Notes under the pieces: model-generated
Databases searched by the model: none
What the model was told of the DNA's origin: nothing
What the model saw: only the letters and a program-made list of their open reading frames with translations
Part shown: positions 1 to 5,957 of the stretch, one piece after another
Layout of the letters: each line of letters opens with the position of its first letter
How positions within the stretch are numbered: the first letter of the stretch is position 1
Translations under genes and position numbers: made by a program
From: Acidobacteriota bacterium
Lineage (GTDB): Bacteria; Acidobacteriota; Terriglobia; Bryobacterales; Bryobacteraceae
Direction: 5' to 3'
Assembly (NCBI GenBank): GCA_016871135.1
Contig: VFZQ01000246.1
Location: 1 to 7,545 of the forward strand
Length of the DNA: 7,545 bases

Positions 1-249
1 CTTCTAGGACTGCAGGCATGCGCCGAAGCGGATTTAACGCAGGATCTGACGCGGGCGCGGCGTCTGTTGGACGATACGAAATCGCGGATGGGCCGGGCGT
101 GGCTGTCGGTGAGCTTGCGGAATTTCGGCATGCAAATCCCCGAGGACACGCGGCCGGTGAGCGGCCACGACGTGCTGGCGACGGCTCTGGAAGCTTTGAG
201 TGCGCCCGGAGGCGGGCATGAGTTGCTTCGCCCGGTAACCCAGGCATGA
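1..249 (+). CDS. C-terminal end of an unrecognised protein (partial, 5' end outside the window)
   Basis: Frame 1 is open from base 1 to the TGA at 247-249, giving the last 82 residues of a longer protein. The tail is helical-looking: an LLGLQAC segment, then ARRLLDDTKSRMGRAWLSV, SLRNFG and a final ATALEALSA helix. No catalytic motif is visible. The pattern of a short Leu-rich helix, a stretch ending in S-x-x-G-x-AWL, and then another helix is reminiscent of the repeats in alpha/alpha-toroid proteins (prenyltransferase/squalene-oxidase repeats). That resemblance is weak and is inference only. The stop overlaps the start of the DUF362 gene as ATGA (246-249), so the two are probably translationally coupled and cotranscribed. 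That coding extends to base 1 is well supported; the function is not known. Confidence 0.7.
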   Translation, partial: LLGLQACAEADLTQDLTRARRLLDDTKSRMGRAWLSVSLRNFGMQIPEDTRPVSGHDVLATALEALSAPGGGHELLRPVTQA

Positions 250-1193
250 TCTCGCGTCGGGCATGGCCGGTAGCGGCCGCGTCGATGCTGGCTGGCTGCG
301 CCTCGAATGAGAAGGCGGCGCCGCGGTTTGCGGGCCGGTCGGCTGTGACCGTTTTGAAAGCGCCATCCTATGACGCCGACTTAACGAAAATCATCCTCGA
401 GGGCGTCGCTCTCTCCCGTTTGGAGGTAAAAGGGAAACGCGTTCTGTTGAAGCCGAATTTGGTCGAATTCGATCATGCCACGGCGATCAACACGCATCCC
501 CGCGTGGTTGTGGCGGCCTTTGAAGCGTTTCGGTCGCTGGGTGCGAATGTAGTGATTGGTGAGGGACCGGGACACCGGCGGGATACATTCGGGCTGACTG
601 AAGAGGCCGGGTATTGGGAGCACTTCAAGGTGCTCGACGATCATTTCGTAGATTTGAACCGCGACGACATCGCCGATGCCGGACCGCTAATGAACCGCGC
701 GAAGTTCTATGTCGCCGAGACGATTCTCGGGGCGGACCTGATCGTCTCCCTGCCAAAGATGAAGACCCATCACTGGGCGGGCGCGACGCTGGCGATGAAG
801 AATTTCTTCGGGCTCGTGCCGGGCTCGGTGTACGGCTGGCCGAAAAATCCGCTGCATTATCACGGAATCGCGAATTCAATCGTCGCGCTGAATCGGCGGT
901 TTCGGAATACGTTCGCGATCGTGGACGGTGTGGTCGGCATGGAAGGCAACGGGCCAATTCAGGGCCAACCGAAGGCTATGGGTGTGATGGCGTTTGGACA
1001 CGATCTGGCGGCAGTCGACGCGACGTGTTGCCGGATGATGGGAATCGACCCCGGACGTGTTGAGTACTTGCAGATGGCGGGCGAGTTTGGGGCCGTCGAG
1101 ACGGGGCAAATCGATCAACGGGGCGAGCGGCCGGAGTCCCTTCGTAAGGACTTCGCGTTGATTTCGGAGTTCTCGACGCTGCGGCTGTCGTAG
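246..1193 (+). CDS. DUF362 domain protein with Tat/lipoprotein-like leader
   Basis: This 315-residue protein belongs to the DUF362 family, whose biochemical role is unsettled. Family-typical segments are LLKPNLV (67-73), INTHP (81-85), GEGPGH (105-110), the SLPKMKTHHWAGATLAMKN block (168-186) with its conserved K-x-K-T-H, IVDGVVGMEGNGP (225-237) and AVDATCCRMMG (256-266). The N terminus reads MISRRAWPVAAASMLAGCAS: a twin-arginine pair (R4-R5), a short hydrophobic stretch, and a lipobox LAGC with Cys18. Export as a lipoprotein, perhaps by Tat, is therefore likely. Many DUF362 proteins carry a ferredoxin-like 4Fe-4S domain; none is present here, and apart from the lipobox Cys the only cysteines are the adjacent pair at 261-262. 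The ATG at 246 overlaps the upstream stop (ATGA) and puts the signal peptide in the right place. The family call is solid; the substrate and role are unknown. Confidence 0.88.
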   Translation: MISRRAWPVAAASMLAGCASNEKAAPRFAGRSAVTVLKAPSYDADLTKIILEGVALSRLEVKGKRVLLKPNLVEFDHATAINTHPRVVVAAFEAFRSLGANVVIGEGPGHRRDTFGLTEEAGYWEHFKVLDDHFVDLNRDDIADAGPLMNRAKFYVAETILGADLIVSLPKMKTHHWAGATLAMKNFFGLVPGSVYGWPKNPLHYHGIANSIVALNRRFRNTFAIVDGVVGMEGNGPIQGQPKAMGVMAFGHDLAAVDATCCRMMGIDPGRVEYLQMAGEFGAVETGQIDQRGERPESLRKDFALISEFSTLRLS

Positions 1194-1201
1194 GGCTGCG
1201 G

Positions 1202-1207
1202 TATGAT
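1202..1207 (+). promoter_or_regulatory. Putative -10 box TATGAT before the FAD oxidoreductase
   Basis: TATGAT lies in the 20 bp gap between the DUF362 stop and the TTG start at 1214, with six bases between box and start. Transcription would begin at or next to the start codon, giving a leaderless or near-leaderless message. No good -35 hexamer is seen at the usual spacing. The call rests on the match to TATAAT and on similar boxes before other genes in this window. Confidence 0.4.
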
Positions 1208-1213
1208 CGAAAA

Positions 1214-2710
1214 TTGAGCGAGAAAGTGAATCCGCCGGAGCGGCCGCTTGTGATCATCGGGGCGGGGCCGGCTGGCCTGACTGCGGCCTATGAGTTATGC
1301 GAGAGGGGCGTCGCCGCGACAATCGTCGAAAAGGACACCGCCGTCGGTGGGATTTCGCGAACCTCCGAGTACAAGGGATATCTCTTCGACATCGGCGGGC
1401 ACCGGTTTTTCACCAAGGTCACGCTGGTCGAAAAAATGTGGCGGGACGTGCTGGGCGCCGATTTTCTGTCGCGCCCGCGGCTCTCACGGATCTACTACGA
1501 CCGCAAATTCTTCAACTACCCTCTTGAACCGAAGAACGCGCTGTTCGGGCTCGGCGTGTTCGAGGCGATGCACTGCGGATTGAGTTACGTTTGGGCGCGC
1601 CTGGCGCCGATGCGGCCCGAGGAGAACTTCGAAGCCTGGGTGTCGAATCGTTTCGGTCGCAGGCTATTCAAGATCTTCTTCGAGTCCTATACCGAAAAGG
1701 TGTGGGGAATATCGTGCAAAAAGATTAGCGCGGAGTGGGCGGCGCAGCGAATCAAAGGACTGTCGTTGTTGTCGGTGGTGAAGAACGCCCTGTTTGCCAA
1801 GAAGTCGGATAAGTCGATTAAGACGCTGATTCACGAATTCGAGTATCCCCGGCGCGGACCCGGCATGATGTGGGAGAAGACGAGGGATATCGTTGTCGAA
1901 GCGGGTTGCGACGTCGTGATGGAGTGCCCCGTGGAAGCGATCGAATGGGAGCCGGGCCGGGTTACGGCGGTTCGCGCCGGAGGACGACGCTTTGCCGGAG
2001 ATCAGTTCGTCAGCTCGATGGCAATCCGAGAGTTGATTCAGTTGTTGGAGCCGGCAGCGCCGCCGGCGCTCCTCGATGCGGCGAAGTACTTCCAATACCG
2101 GGACTTTCTAACCGTCGCGTTGGTGGTGAAGCAGCCCGACCTATTCCCGGACAACTGGATCTACATTCACGATCCCGCCGTTAAAGTGGGCCGCATTCAG
2201 AACTACAAGAACTGGAGTCCGGAGATGGTTCCGGATCCCGCGAATACCTGCCTGGGTATGGAGTATTTCTGCTTCGAAGGCGATGGGTTGTGGACAATGC
2301 CGGACGCCGAGTTGGTCGACCTGGCGCGTCGCGAGGTCGCCGAGTTGGGATTGGCCCGAGCCGAAGATGTTGTTGATGGCTGCGTGGTGCGAATGCCGAA
2401 GGCGTATCCGGTCTACGACGAGACCTATAAGTTAGGCTTGGCCGCGATTCGCGAATTCTTGGAGACTGTGCCGAACCTGCACTTGGCGGGCCGGAACGGC
2501 ATGCACCGGTATAACAACCAGGACCATTCGATGTTGACGGCGATGCTCGCGGCGCGGAATATCATGCGGCAGCGGACGGGCGAAGGGCCGTTCTACGACT
2601 TGTGGCAAGTGAACGCCGACCATGAGTATCACGAGGGCGGATCGGCGCAAGGCGAAGAGGCGCTAAAGGCGCTGGAATCGACGCAGCCGCGTGTTCCCCG
2701 GGCTTTATAG
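1214..2710 (+). CDS. FAD-dependent oxidoreductase, amine-oxidase / UDP-galactopyranose mutase-like
   Basis: This 498-residue flavoprotein starts with a Rossmann dinucleotide motif, G16-x-G18-x-x-G21, followed by Glu39, which would bind the FAD ribose. GGISRT (45-50) and DIGGHRFFTK (59-68) are typical of the protoporphyrinogen-oxidase/amine-oxidase superfamily. SRIYYDRKFFNYPL (91-104) and YTEKVWG (159-165) resemble UDP-galactopyranose mutase relatives found in polysaccharide clusters. AEWAAQRIKGLSL (173-185) and GPGMMWE (215-221) fit the same group. A C-terminal FAD motif runs from LAGRNG through YNNQDHSM (424-440). The length exceeds true Glf (about 370-400), so mutase activity should not be assumed; desaturase or oxidase chemistry on a lipid or sugar is possible. 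The TTG at 1214 is chosen because the FAD motif needs a start upstream of residue 10; GTG at 1226 is the alternative. No strong Shine-Dalgarno is seen. No membrane segment or signal peptide is evident. Confidence 0.82.
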   Translation: MSEKVNPPERPLVIIGAGPAGLTAAYELCERGVAATIVEKDTAVGGISRTSEYKGYLFDIGGHRFFTKVTLVEKMWRDVLGADFLSRPRLSRIYYDRKFFNYPLEPKNALFGLGVFEAMHCGLSYVWARLAPMRPEENFEAWVSNRFGRRLFKIFFESYTEKVWGISCKKISAEWAAQRIKGLSLLSVVKNALFAKKSDKSIKTLIHEFEYPRRGPGMMWEKTRDIVVEAGCDVVMECPVEAIEWEPGRVTAVRAGGRRFAGDQFVSSMAIRELIQLLEPAAPPALLDAAKYFQYRDFLTVALVVKQPDLFPDNWIYIHDPAVKVGRIQNYKNWSPEMVPDPANTCLGMEYFCFEGDGLWTMPDAELVDLARREVAELGLARAEDVVDGCVVRMPKAYPVYDETYKLGLAAIREFLETVPNLHLAGRNGMHRYNNQDHSMLTAMLAARNIMRQRTGEGPFYDLWQVNADHEYHEGGSAQGEEALKALESTQPRVPRAL

Positions 2711-2759
2711 AAACCCCTACCGCCGCCCTGCGGTGAGCGGCTCTCAGGTAATTACCCGA

Positions 2760-2788
2760 CTGACTTTTGAGGCAGACCGCCCTACGAT
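2760..2788 (+). promoter_or_regulatory. Putative promoter for the peptidase MA gene (CTGACT-17-TACGAT)
   Basis: In the 84 bp gap after the oxidoreductase, CTGACT (2760-2765) and TACGAT (2783-2788) are separated by 17 bp, each matching four of six sigma70 consensus bases. The -10 box ends six bases before the ATG at 2795, so the predicted transcript would be leaderless. No Shine-Dalgarno is present, which is consistent. The match is moderate and could be chance. Confidence 0.4.
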
Positions 2789-2794
2789 TGGGCT

Positions 2795-3985
2795 ATGGCG
2801 ACGCTGGGCCTTCTGTTTGCCGCCGCGGTCTTTTCCGTCAAGAACGACGGGGCCGAGCTGCGCGCCGAATGCGATCCGTCCGAACCCGTCGTTGCCAAGC
2901 TGGCCAAAGGCGCGGCGGCGAAGGTAAAGTTCGGTCTAAACGGCTGCTTCGCGGTGGAGATCGACAAAGACGGAGCGACCCTGACAGGCTTCTTGCCCGC
3001 CGACGCGATCGACGGCATCGAAGTTTGGGAAATTGCGCGGCGAAACGCGCGATCGGTCGACGCAGGGCGCGACACGGCGCGCTCGTCGCCGGTCGATCGC
3101 AACGGGAATCCGCTCGTTGTCGCCTCGCAGTTGCTGGTCGACAATCGTCCGGCCGAAGCGCTGGAGGTCGCCGAGCGCGGACTGGCGTCGTCGCCGCGGG
3201 ATGCCCAGTTGCTGGCGCTGGCGGGAATCGCCGCGTATAAGAACGATATGGCCGTGCGCGCCATCGGTTATTTGAAGGATTCGCTGGCCCAGCGTGACGA
3301 CCCGGCGCTGCGGCGCGTGTTAAATCAGGCCGAGCGCGAGAAGGCCGCCGACAAGAGCTCGCAGCAGCTGCACAGTCCGCGATTCTTGTTCCGCTACGAC
3401 ACGGCCGTAATGCCTGCCGAAACCGCGCGCGCGGTGCTGGGCGTGTTGGAACAGGAGTACTCGCGCGTATCGTCCGAGCTTGGGTGCAAGACTGCCGAAC
3501 GGATCGCGGTCATCGCGCAGACGCGCGAGGACTACATGCGCGCCACGGGCGCGGCCGAGTGGAGCGGCGGCCAGTTCGACGGCCGGATTCGTGTGGCTCT
3601 GCTCGAAAGCGATCCGAACGGAGCATTGACGCGGAGAACGTTTTCACACGAAATTGTTCATGCGTGTCTGGCGGGGGCGGGGAATTGGCCGGCGTGGTTT
3701 CACGAGGGGCTGGCGCAGAAGTTGAGCGGCGAAACCCTGAGCGCGCCCAAACGCGCGAGCATCCGCGCGATGGCGAAGGCGAACGAGTTGCCGAAACTCG
3801 GCGTGCTCGGGCAGAACTGGTCACGCATGAGCGCGGGGCACGCGGCAATGGCGTACGCGATGTCGCTCGATGCAATTGACCTGTTCTACGAGCACCACCG
3901 CGAGTACGGCATTCGCAACCTGATCCAGAATCCCGATCAGCTTGAGCGGATTACAGTGTCGCTGGATACCCTGCTAAGGCAGTAG
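2795..3985 (+). CDS. Peptidase MA-like metalloprotease with SH3b and TPR-like regions
   Basis: This 396-residue protein has a three-part layout. Residues about 13-72 look like a bacterial SH3 fold (short beta strands, FAVEIDKDG, ending in GFLPADAI as in SH3b domains). Residues about 108-185 are helical with TPR-like spacing (LLVDNRPAEALEVAERGL, then DAQLLALAGIAAYKND). Residues about 196-370 form a gluzincin of the peptidase MA type: HEIVH at 285-289 gives two zinc ligands and the catalytic Glu286, and WFHEGLA (301-307) supplies Glu304 as the third ligand. The zinc site appears intact. Residues 2-14 are hydrophobic and may act as a weak signal peptide or anchor, but there is no basic n-region. 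The ATG at 2795 is the first possible start, since an in-frame TGA lies at 2768-2770 with no ATG, GTG or TTG between. Substrate unknown; an envelope role is inferred. Confidence 0.8.
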   Translation: MATLGLLFAAAVFSVKNDGAELRAECDPSEPVVAKLAKGAAAKVKFGLNGCFAVEIDKDGATLTGFLPADAIDGIEVWEIARRNARSVDAGRDTARSSPVDRNGNPLVVASQLLVDNRPAEALEVAERGLASSPRDAQLLALAGIAAYKNDMAVRAIGYLKDSLAQRDDPALRRVLNQAEREKAADKSSQQLHSPRFLFRYDTAVMPAETARAVLGVLEQEYSRVSSELGCKTAERIAVIAQTREDYMRATGAAEWSGGQFDGRIRVALLESDPNGALTRRTFSHEIVHACLAGAGNWPAWFHEGLAQKLSGETLSAPKRASIRAMAKANELPKLGVLGQNWSRMSAGHAAMAYAMSLDAIDLFYEHHREYGIRNLIQNPDQLERITVSLDTLLRQ

Positions 3986-4045
3986 GCTAGGCGAAAGCCT
4001 CGCAAGCAATCCTATCCCATCCGCCCGGCGAAACGCGGAGCCCGT

Positions 4046-4051
4046 TATGAT
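4046..4051 (+). promoter_or_regulatory. Putative -10 box TATGAT upstream of larA
   Basis: TATGAT sits 31 bases before the larA ATG at 4083, in the 97 bp intergenic gap. A second AT-rich stretch, TATAGAAT (4074-4081), lies directly before the ATG and is another candidate. Neither has a recognisable -35 element at 16-18 bp. An in-frame ATG inside the first box (4047) would add 12 residues to LarA, but it overlaps the box and is not favoured as the start. Confidence 0.3.
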
Positions 4052-4082
4052 CCACGGGCGAGCCGCGTTAACCTATAGAATT

Positions 4083-5366
4083 ATGCAGATCGAGCTGGCC
4101 TTTGGAAAAACTGGCCTCCCCGCCAACCTGCCGCAAGGCGTCAACTACCAATTTCTTGAAGCGCGGTCGGCCACAGCGCTTCCCGACGGCCTCGCCGCGC
4201 TGGAAGCCGCTATGGATTCTCCGATCGGCACTGCGCCGCTTGTTGAACTCGCGCGCGGCAAGAAGACGGCGGCCATCTCCGTGTGTGACATCACACGCCC
4301 GGCGCCGAATCGCCTCGTGCTTCCGCCGTTGCTCGCCCGCCTCGAACAAGGTGGCATCACGCGCGAGAACGTCACCGTCCTCATCGCCACCGGCCTGCAC
4401 CGCCCGGCGACCGAAGACGAAATCCGCGAGATCATCGGCCCCGATCTCTACGGCAAGATTCGCGTCGTAAATCACCACGCCAAGGTACTCGCCGAACACC
4501 GCTACCTCGGCGACACCGCTAGCGGCACGCCTGTCCACATCGACGAGCGGTTCATCGCCGCGGACCTCCACATCACACTCGGCTTCATCGAGCCGCATCT
4601 GATGCTCGGCTTTTCCGGCGGACGCAAGCTGATCGCGCCCGGTCTCGCCGCACAGGAAACGATCAAAGTCCTGCACAGCCCGAAGTTTATGCGCGACCGC
4701 CGCGCCGTCGAGGGCTCGGTCGAAGACAATCCCTTGCACCGCGAACTGCTCGAAATCGCCCGCATGGCGCGGCACGATTTTCTGGTCGACGTATCGCTCA
4801 CCCGCGACCGCAAGATCGCGCAAGTCTTCGCCGGGCATCCCGAACAGGCCCACCGCAAAGGCATGGAGTTCGTCGGCAAAGTCATGCTCGAACGCATCGA
4901 CGAACCTGTCGACGCCGTTATCACCACCTGCGCCGGCTACCCGCTCGACCTGACGTTTTATCAGACGGTTAAGGGCATCACTGCGGCGAGCCATATCGTG
5001 AAACCCGGCGGCCGAATTCTCGTCGTCTCGGCGTGCACCGAAGGCGCCGGCGCGCCCGAGTTCTGCGAAATGCTCGAACAGTTCCCGACGCCCGATTCGT
5101 TTCTCGATCACGTGGCCGCGCGGCCCGTTGTCGTCGATCAGTGGCAGCTGGAAAAACTGGCGTTGGTGTGCCGCGACAAGACGCTGCTGTTCCACGTCCC
5201 CGGCCTCGAAGCCCGCTACAAATCGAAGCTCTGGGGCAAGACCTACGAAGATGTACAAGGCGCCATCGCGGCGGCGCTCGAAGGCTTGCCGTCGAACGCG
5301 CGTGTCGCTGTGATTCCCGAAGGGCCGTATGTGTTGGCGCGCGTCGAAGAGGCCGTTACGGCATAA
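4083..5366 (+). CDS. larA: LarA-family nickel-pincer racemase/epimerase
   Basis: This 427-residue protein is a full-length member of the LarA superfamily (lactate racemase is about 424 residues), cytoplasmic enzymes that racemise or epimerise 2-hydroxy acids by hydride transfer to a nickel-pincer nucleotide. Key residues line up with L. plantarum LarA by spacing: Asp69 and Arg72 (CDITRPAPN), His106 (GLHRP), His172 (IEPH), Lys182 (SGGRK, the covalent pincer attachment site), His198 (the nickel ligand), Gln294 and Lys297 (QTVKG), and Trp354. All are present, so activity is expected. The substrate cannot be read from sequence: the superfamily includes lactate, malate, phenyllactate and sugar-acid enzymes. 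The start at 4083 gives MQIELAFGKTGL, the usual family N terminus; the in-frame ATG at 4047 would add a non-family extension. Cofactor genes larB, larC and larE are not in the window. Its 3' end overlaps the convergent adk by 11 bp. Synonymous sites favour C, unlike genes 1-2. Confidence 0.92.
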   Translation: MQIELAFGKTGLPANLPQGVNYQFLEARSATALPDGLAALEAAMDSPIGTAPLVELARGKKTAAISVCDITRPAPNRLVLPPLLARLEQGGITRENVTVLIATGLHRPATEDEIREIIGPDLYGKIRVVNHHAKVLAEHRYLGDTASGTPVHIDERFIAADLHITLGFIEPHLMLGFSGGRKLIAPGLAAQETIKVLHSPKFMRDRRAVEGSVEDNPLHRELLEIARMARHDFLVDVSLTRDRKIAQVFAGHPEQAHRKGMEFVGKVMLERIDEPVDAVITTCAGYPLDLTFYQTVKGITAASHIVKPGGRILVVSACTEGAGAPEFCEMLEQFPTPDSFLDHVAARPVVVDQWQLEKLALVCRDKTLLFHVPGLEARYKSKLWGKTYEDVQGAIAAALEGLPSNARVAVIPEGPYVLARVEEAVTA

Positions 5367-5377
5367 TCGGCAGGCCT
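5350..5377. terminator. Candidate weak bidirectional hairpin over the larA/adk stop codons
   Basis: AGGCCG (5350-5355) can pair with C-GGCCT (5371, 5373-5377) around a bulged A, enclosing both stop codons. An alternative inner hairpin is GCCG-TTA-CGGC (5352-5362). The arms are short and no clear U tract follows on either strand, so this is at best a weak or factor-assisted terminator. Confidence 0.22.
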
Positions 5378-5937
5378 AGCTTCTCGCGCACATCGGTATA
5401 GATCTCCGAAATGGCCCGGTTGGCGTCGACCGTGATCAGCATGTTGCACTTCTCGTAAAGTTCCAGCAGCGGTTTGGTCTTCTCGTGGTACTCGCGCAAC
5501 CGGATCTTCAGCGCCTCGGGGTTGTCGTCGGCGCGCTTGGTGAAGCCGCTGCCTTGGCCCATGCGCGCGCGGTACATCACGCGTTCAAAAACAACCTCGT
5601 CGGATAGGTGGAGGTAGATGACCTTGTCGAGGTTCCAATTCTCGAACAGGTATTCGGCTTGCGACCGCGTTCGTGGAAATCCATCGAGCACGAAGCCGTA
5701 GTTCCAATCGTGCTGATCGAGCCGGTCCCGGACGACTTTCTCGACGATCTCATCGGGAACCAGCAATCCGGCGTCGGTGATCCGCTTGATCCGCGCCGCG
5801 AGTTTGGTGTGATGCTTAACGTTCCAGCGGAAGATGTCGCCAATCGAGATGTGGACGAGATCGTAGTCCTGACAAAGCAGTTCGCTTTGCGTTCCCTTAC
5901 CGGAGCCCTGCGGGCCGCATATGACAAATTTGTTCAT
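5356..5937 (-). CDS. adk: Adenylate kinase, short-LID form
   Basis: This 193-residue nucleoside monophosphate kinase interconverts AMP, ATP and ADP in the cytoplasm. The P-loop is GPQGSGKGTQ (8-17, Lys14). The NMP site shows ISIGDIFR (30-37, Arg37), and DGFPRT (85-90) supplies Arg89. Arg119, Arg135 (KRADDNPE) and Arg146 match the other phosphate-binding arginines of E. coli Adk by context. Only about 16 residues separate Arg119 from Arg135, so the LID is the short type without zinc-binding cysteines, and total length is below the roughly 214 of long forms. Specificity for AMP is likely but other NMPs cannot be excluded. It starts 15 bp after the ALDH stop on the same strand, which suggests cotranscription, although a TATGAT box overlaps that stop. 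It is not in the usual secY-adk ribosomal context, so it could be a second copy. No Shine-Dalgarno is visible. Confidence 0.9.
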   Translation of the reverse strand: MNKFVICGPQGSGKGTQSELLCQDYDLVHISIGDIFRWNVKHHTKLAARIKRITDAGLLVPDEIVEKVVRDRLDQHDWNYGFVLDGFPRTRSQAEYLFENWNLDKVIYLHLSDEVVFERVMYRARMGQGSGFTKRADDNPEALKIRLREYHEKTKPLLELYEKCNMLITVDANRAISEIYTDVREKLGLPIMP

Positions 5938-5951
5938 TGGCGCAAGATTCG

Positions 5952-5957
5952 ATCATA
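5952..5957 (-). promoter_or_regulatory. Putative -10 box TATGAT before adk
   Basis: On the minus strand TATGAT overlaps the ALDH stop codon and lies 14 bases before the adk ATG. The ten bases TATGATCGAA are identical to those before the oxidoreductase start (1202-1211). This would give adk its own short-leader transcript in addition to readthrough from the ALDH. No -35 match at standard spacing was recognised. Confidence 0.33.

Noticed and set aside
2719..2734. Inverted repeat ACCGC-CGCCCT-GCGGT after the FAD oxidoreductase, as a terminator
   Set aside because: The stem is only five base pairs and no T-rich tract follows, so it is not distinguishable from chance in GC-rich sequence.
3989..4000. 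AGGC-GAAA-GCCT hairpin just after the peptidase MA stop codon
   Set aside because: It has a four base pair stem with a GNRA-type loop but no T tract and no extension, which is too short to call a terminator or RNA element.
4047..4082. Upstream in-frame ATG that would lengthen LarA by 12 residues
   Set aside because: The extra residues (MIHGRAALTYRI) do not look like the family, while MQIELAFGKTGL at 4083 is a typical LarA start, and the upstream ATG lies inside a TATGAT box.
3986..4082. The 97 bp gap before larA as a possible riboswitch or nickel-responsive operator
   Set aside because: Only a four base pair hairpin and AT-rich -10-like boxes are visible. No known riboswitch core or long inverted repeat of the NikR or Rrf2 type was recognised.
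4068..5258. Long open frame (396 codons) on the minus strand, opposite larA
   Set aside because: It is antisense to a gene with a complete LarA residue set, and its translation shows low-complexity Asp/Arg/Ala-rich sequence without motifs. This is a usual effect of high GC coding on the opposite strand.
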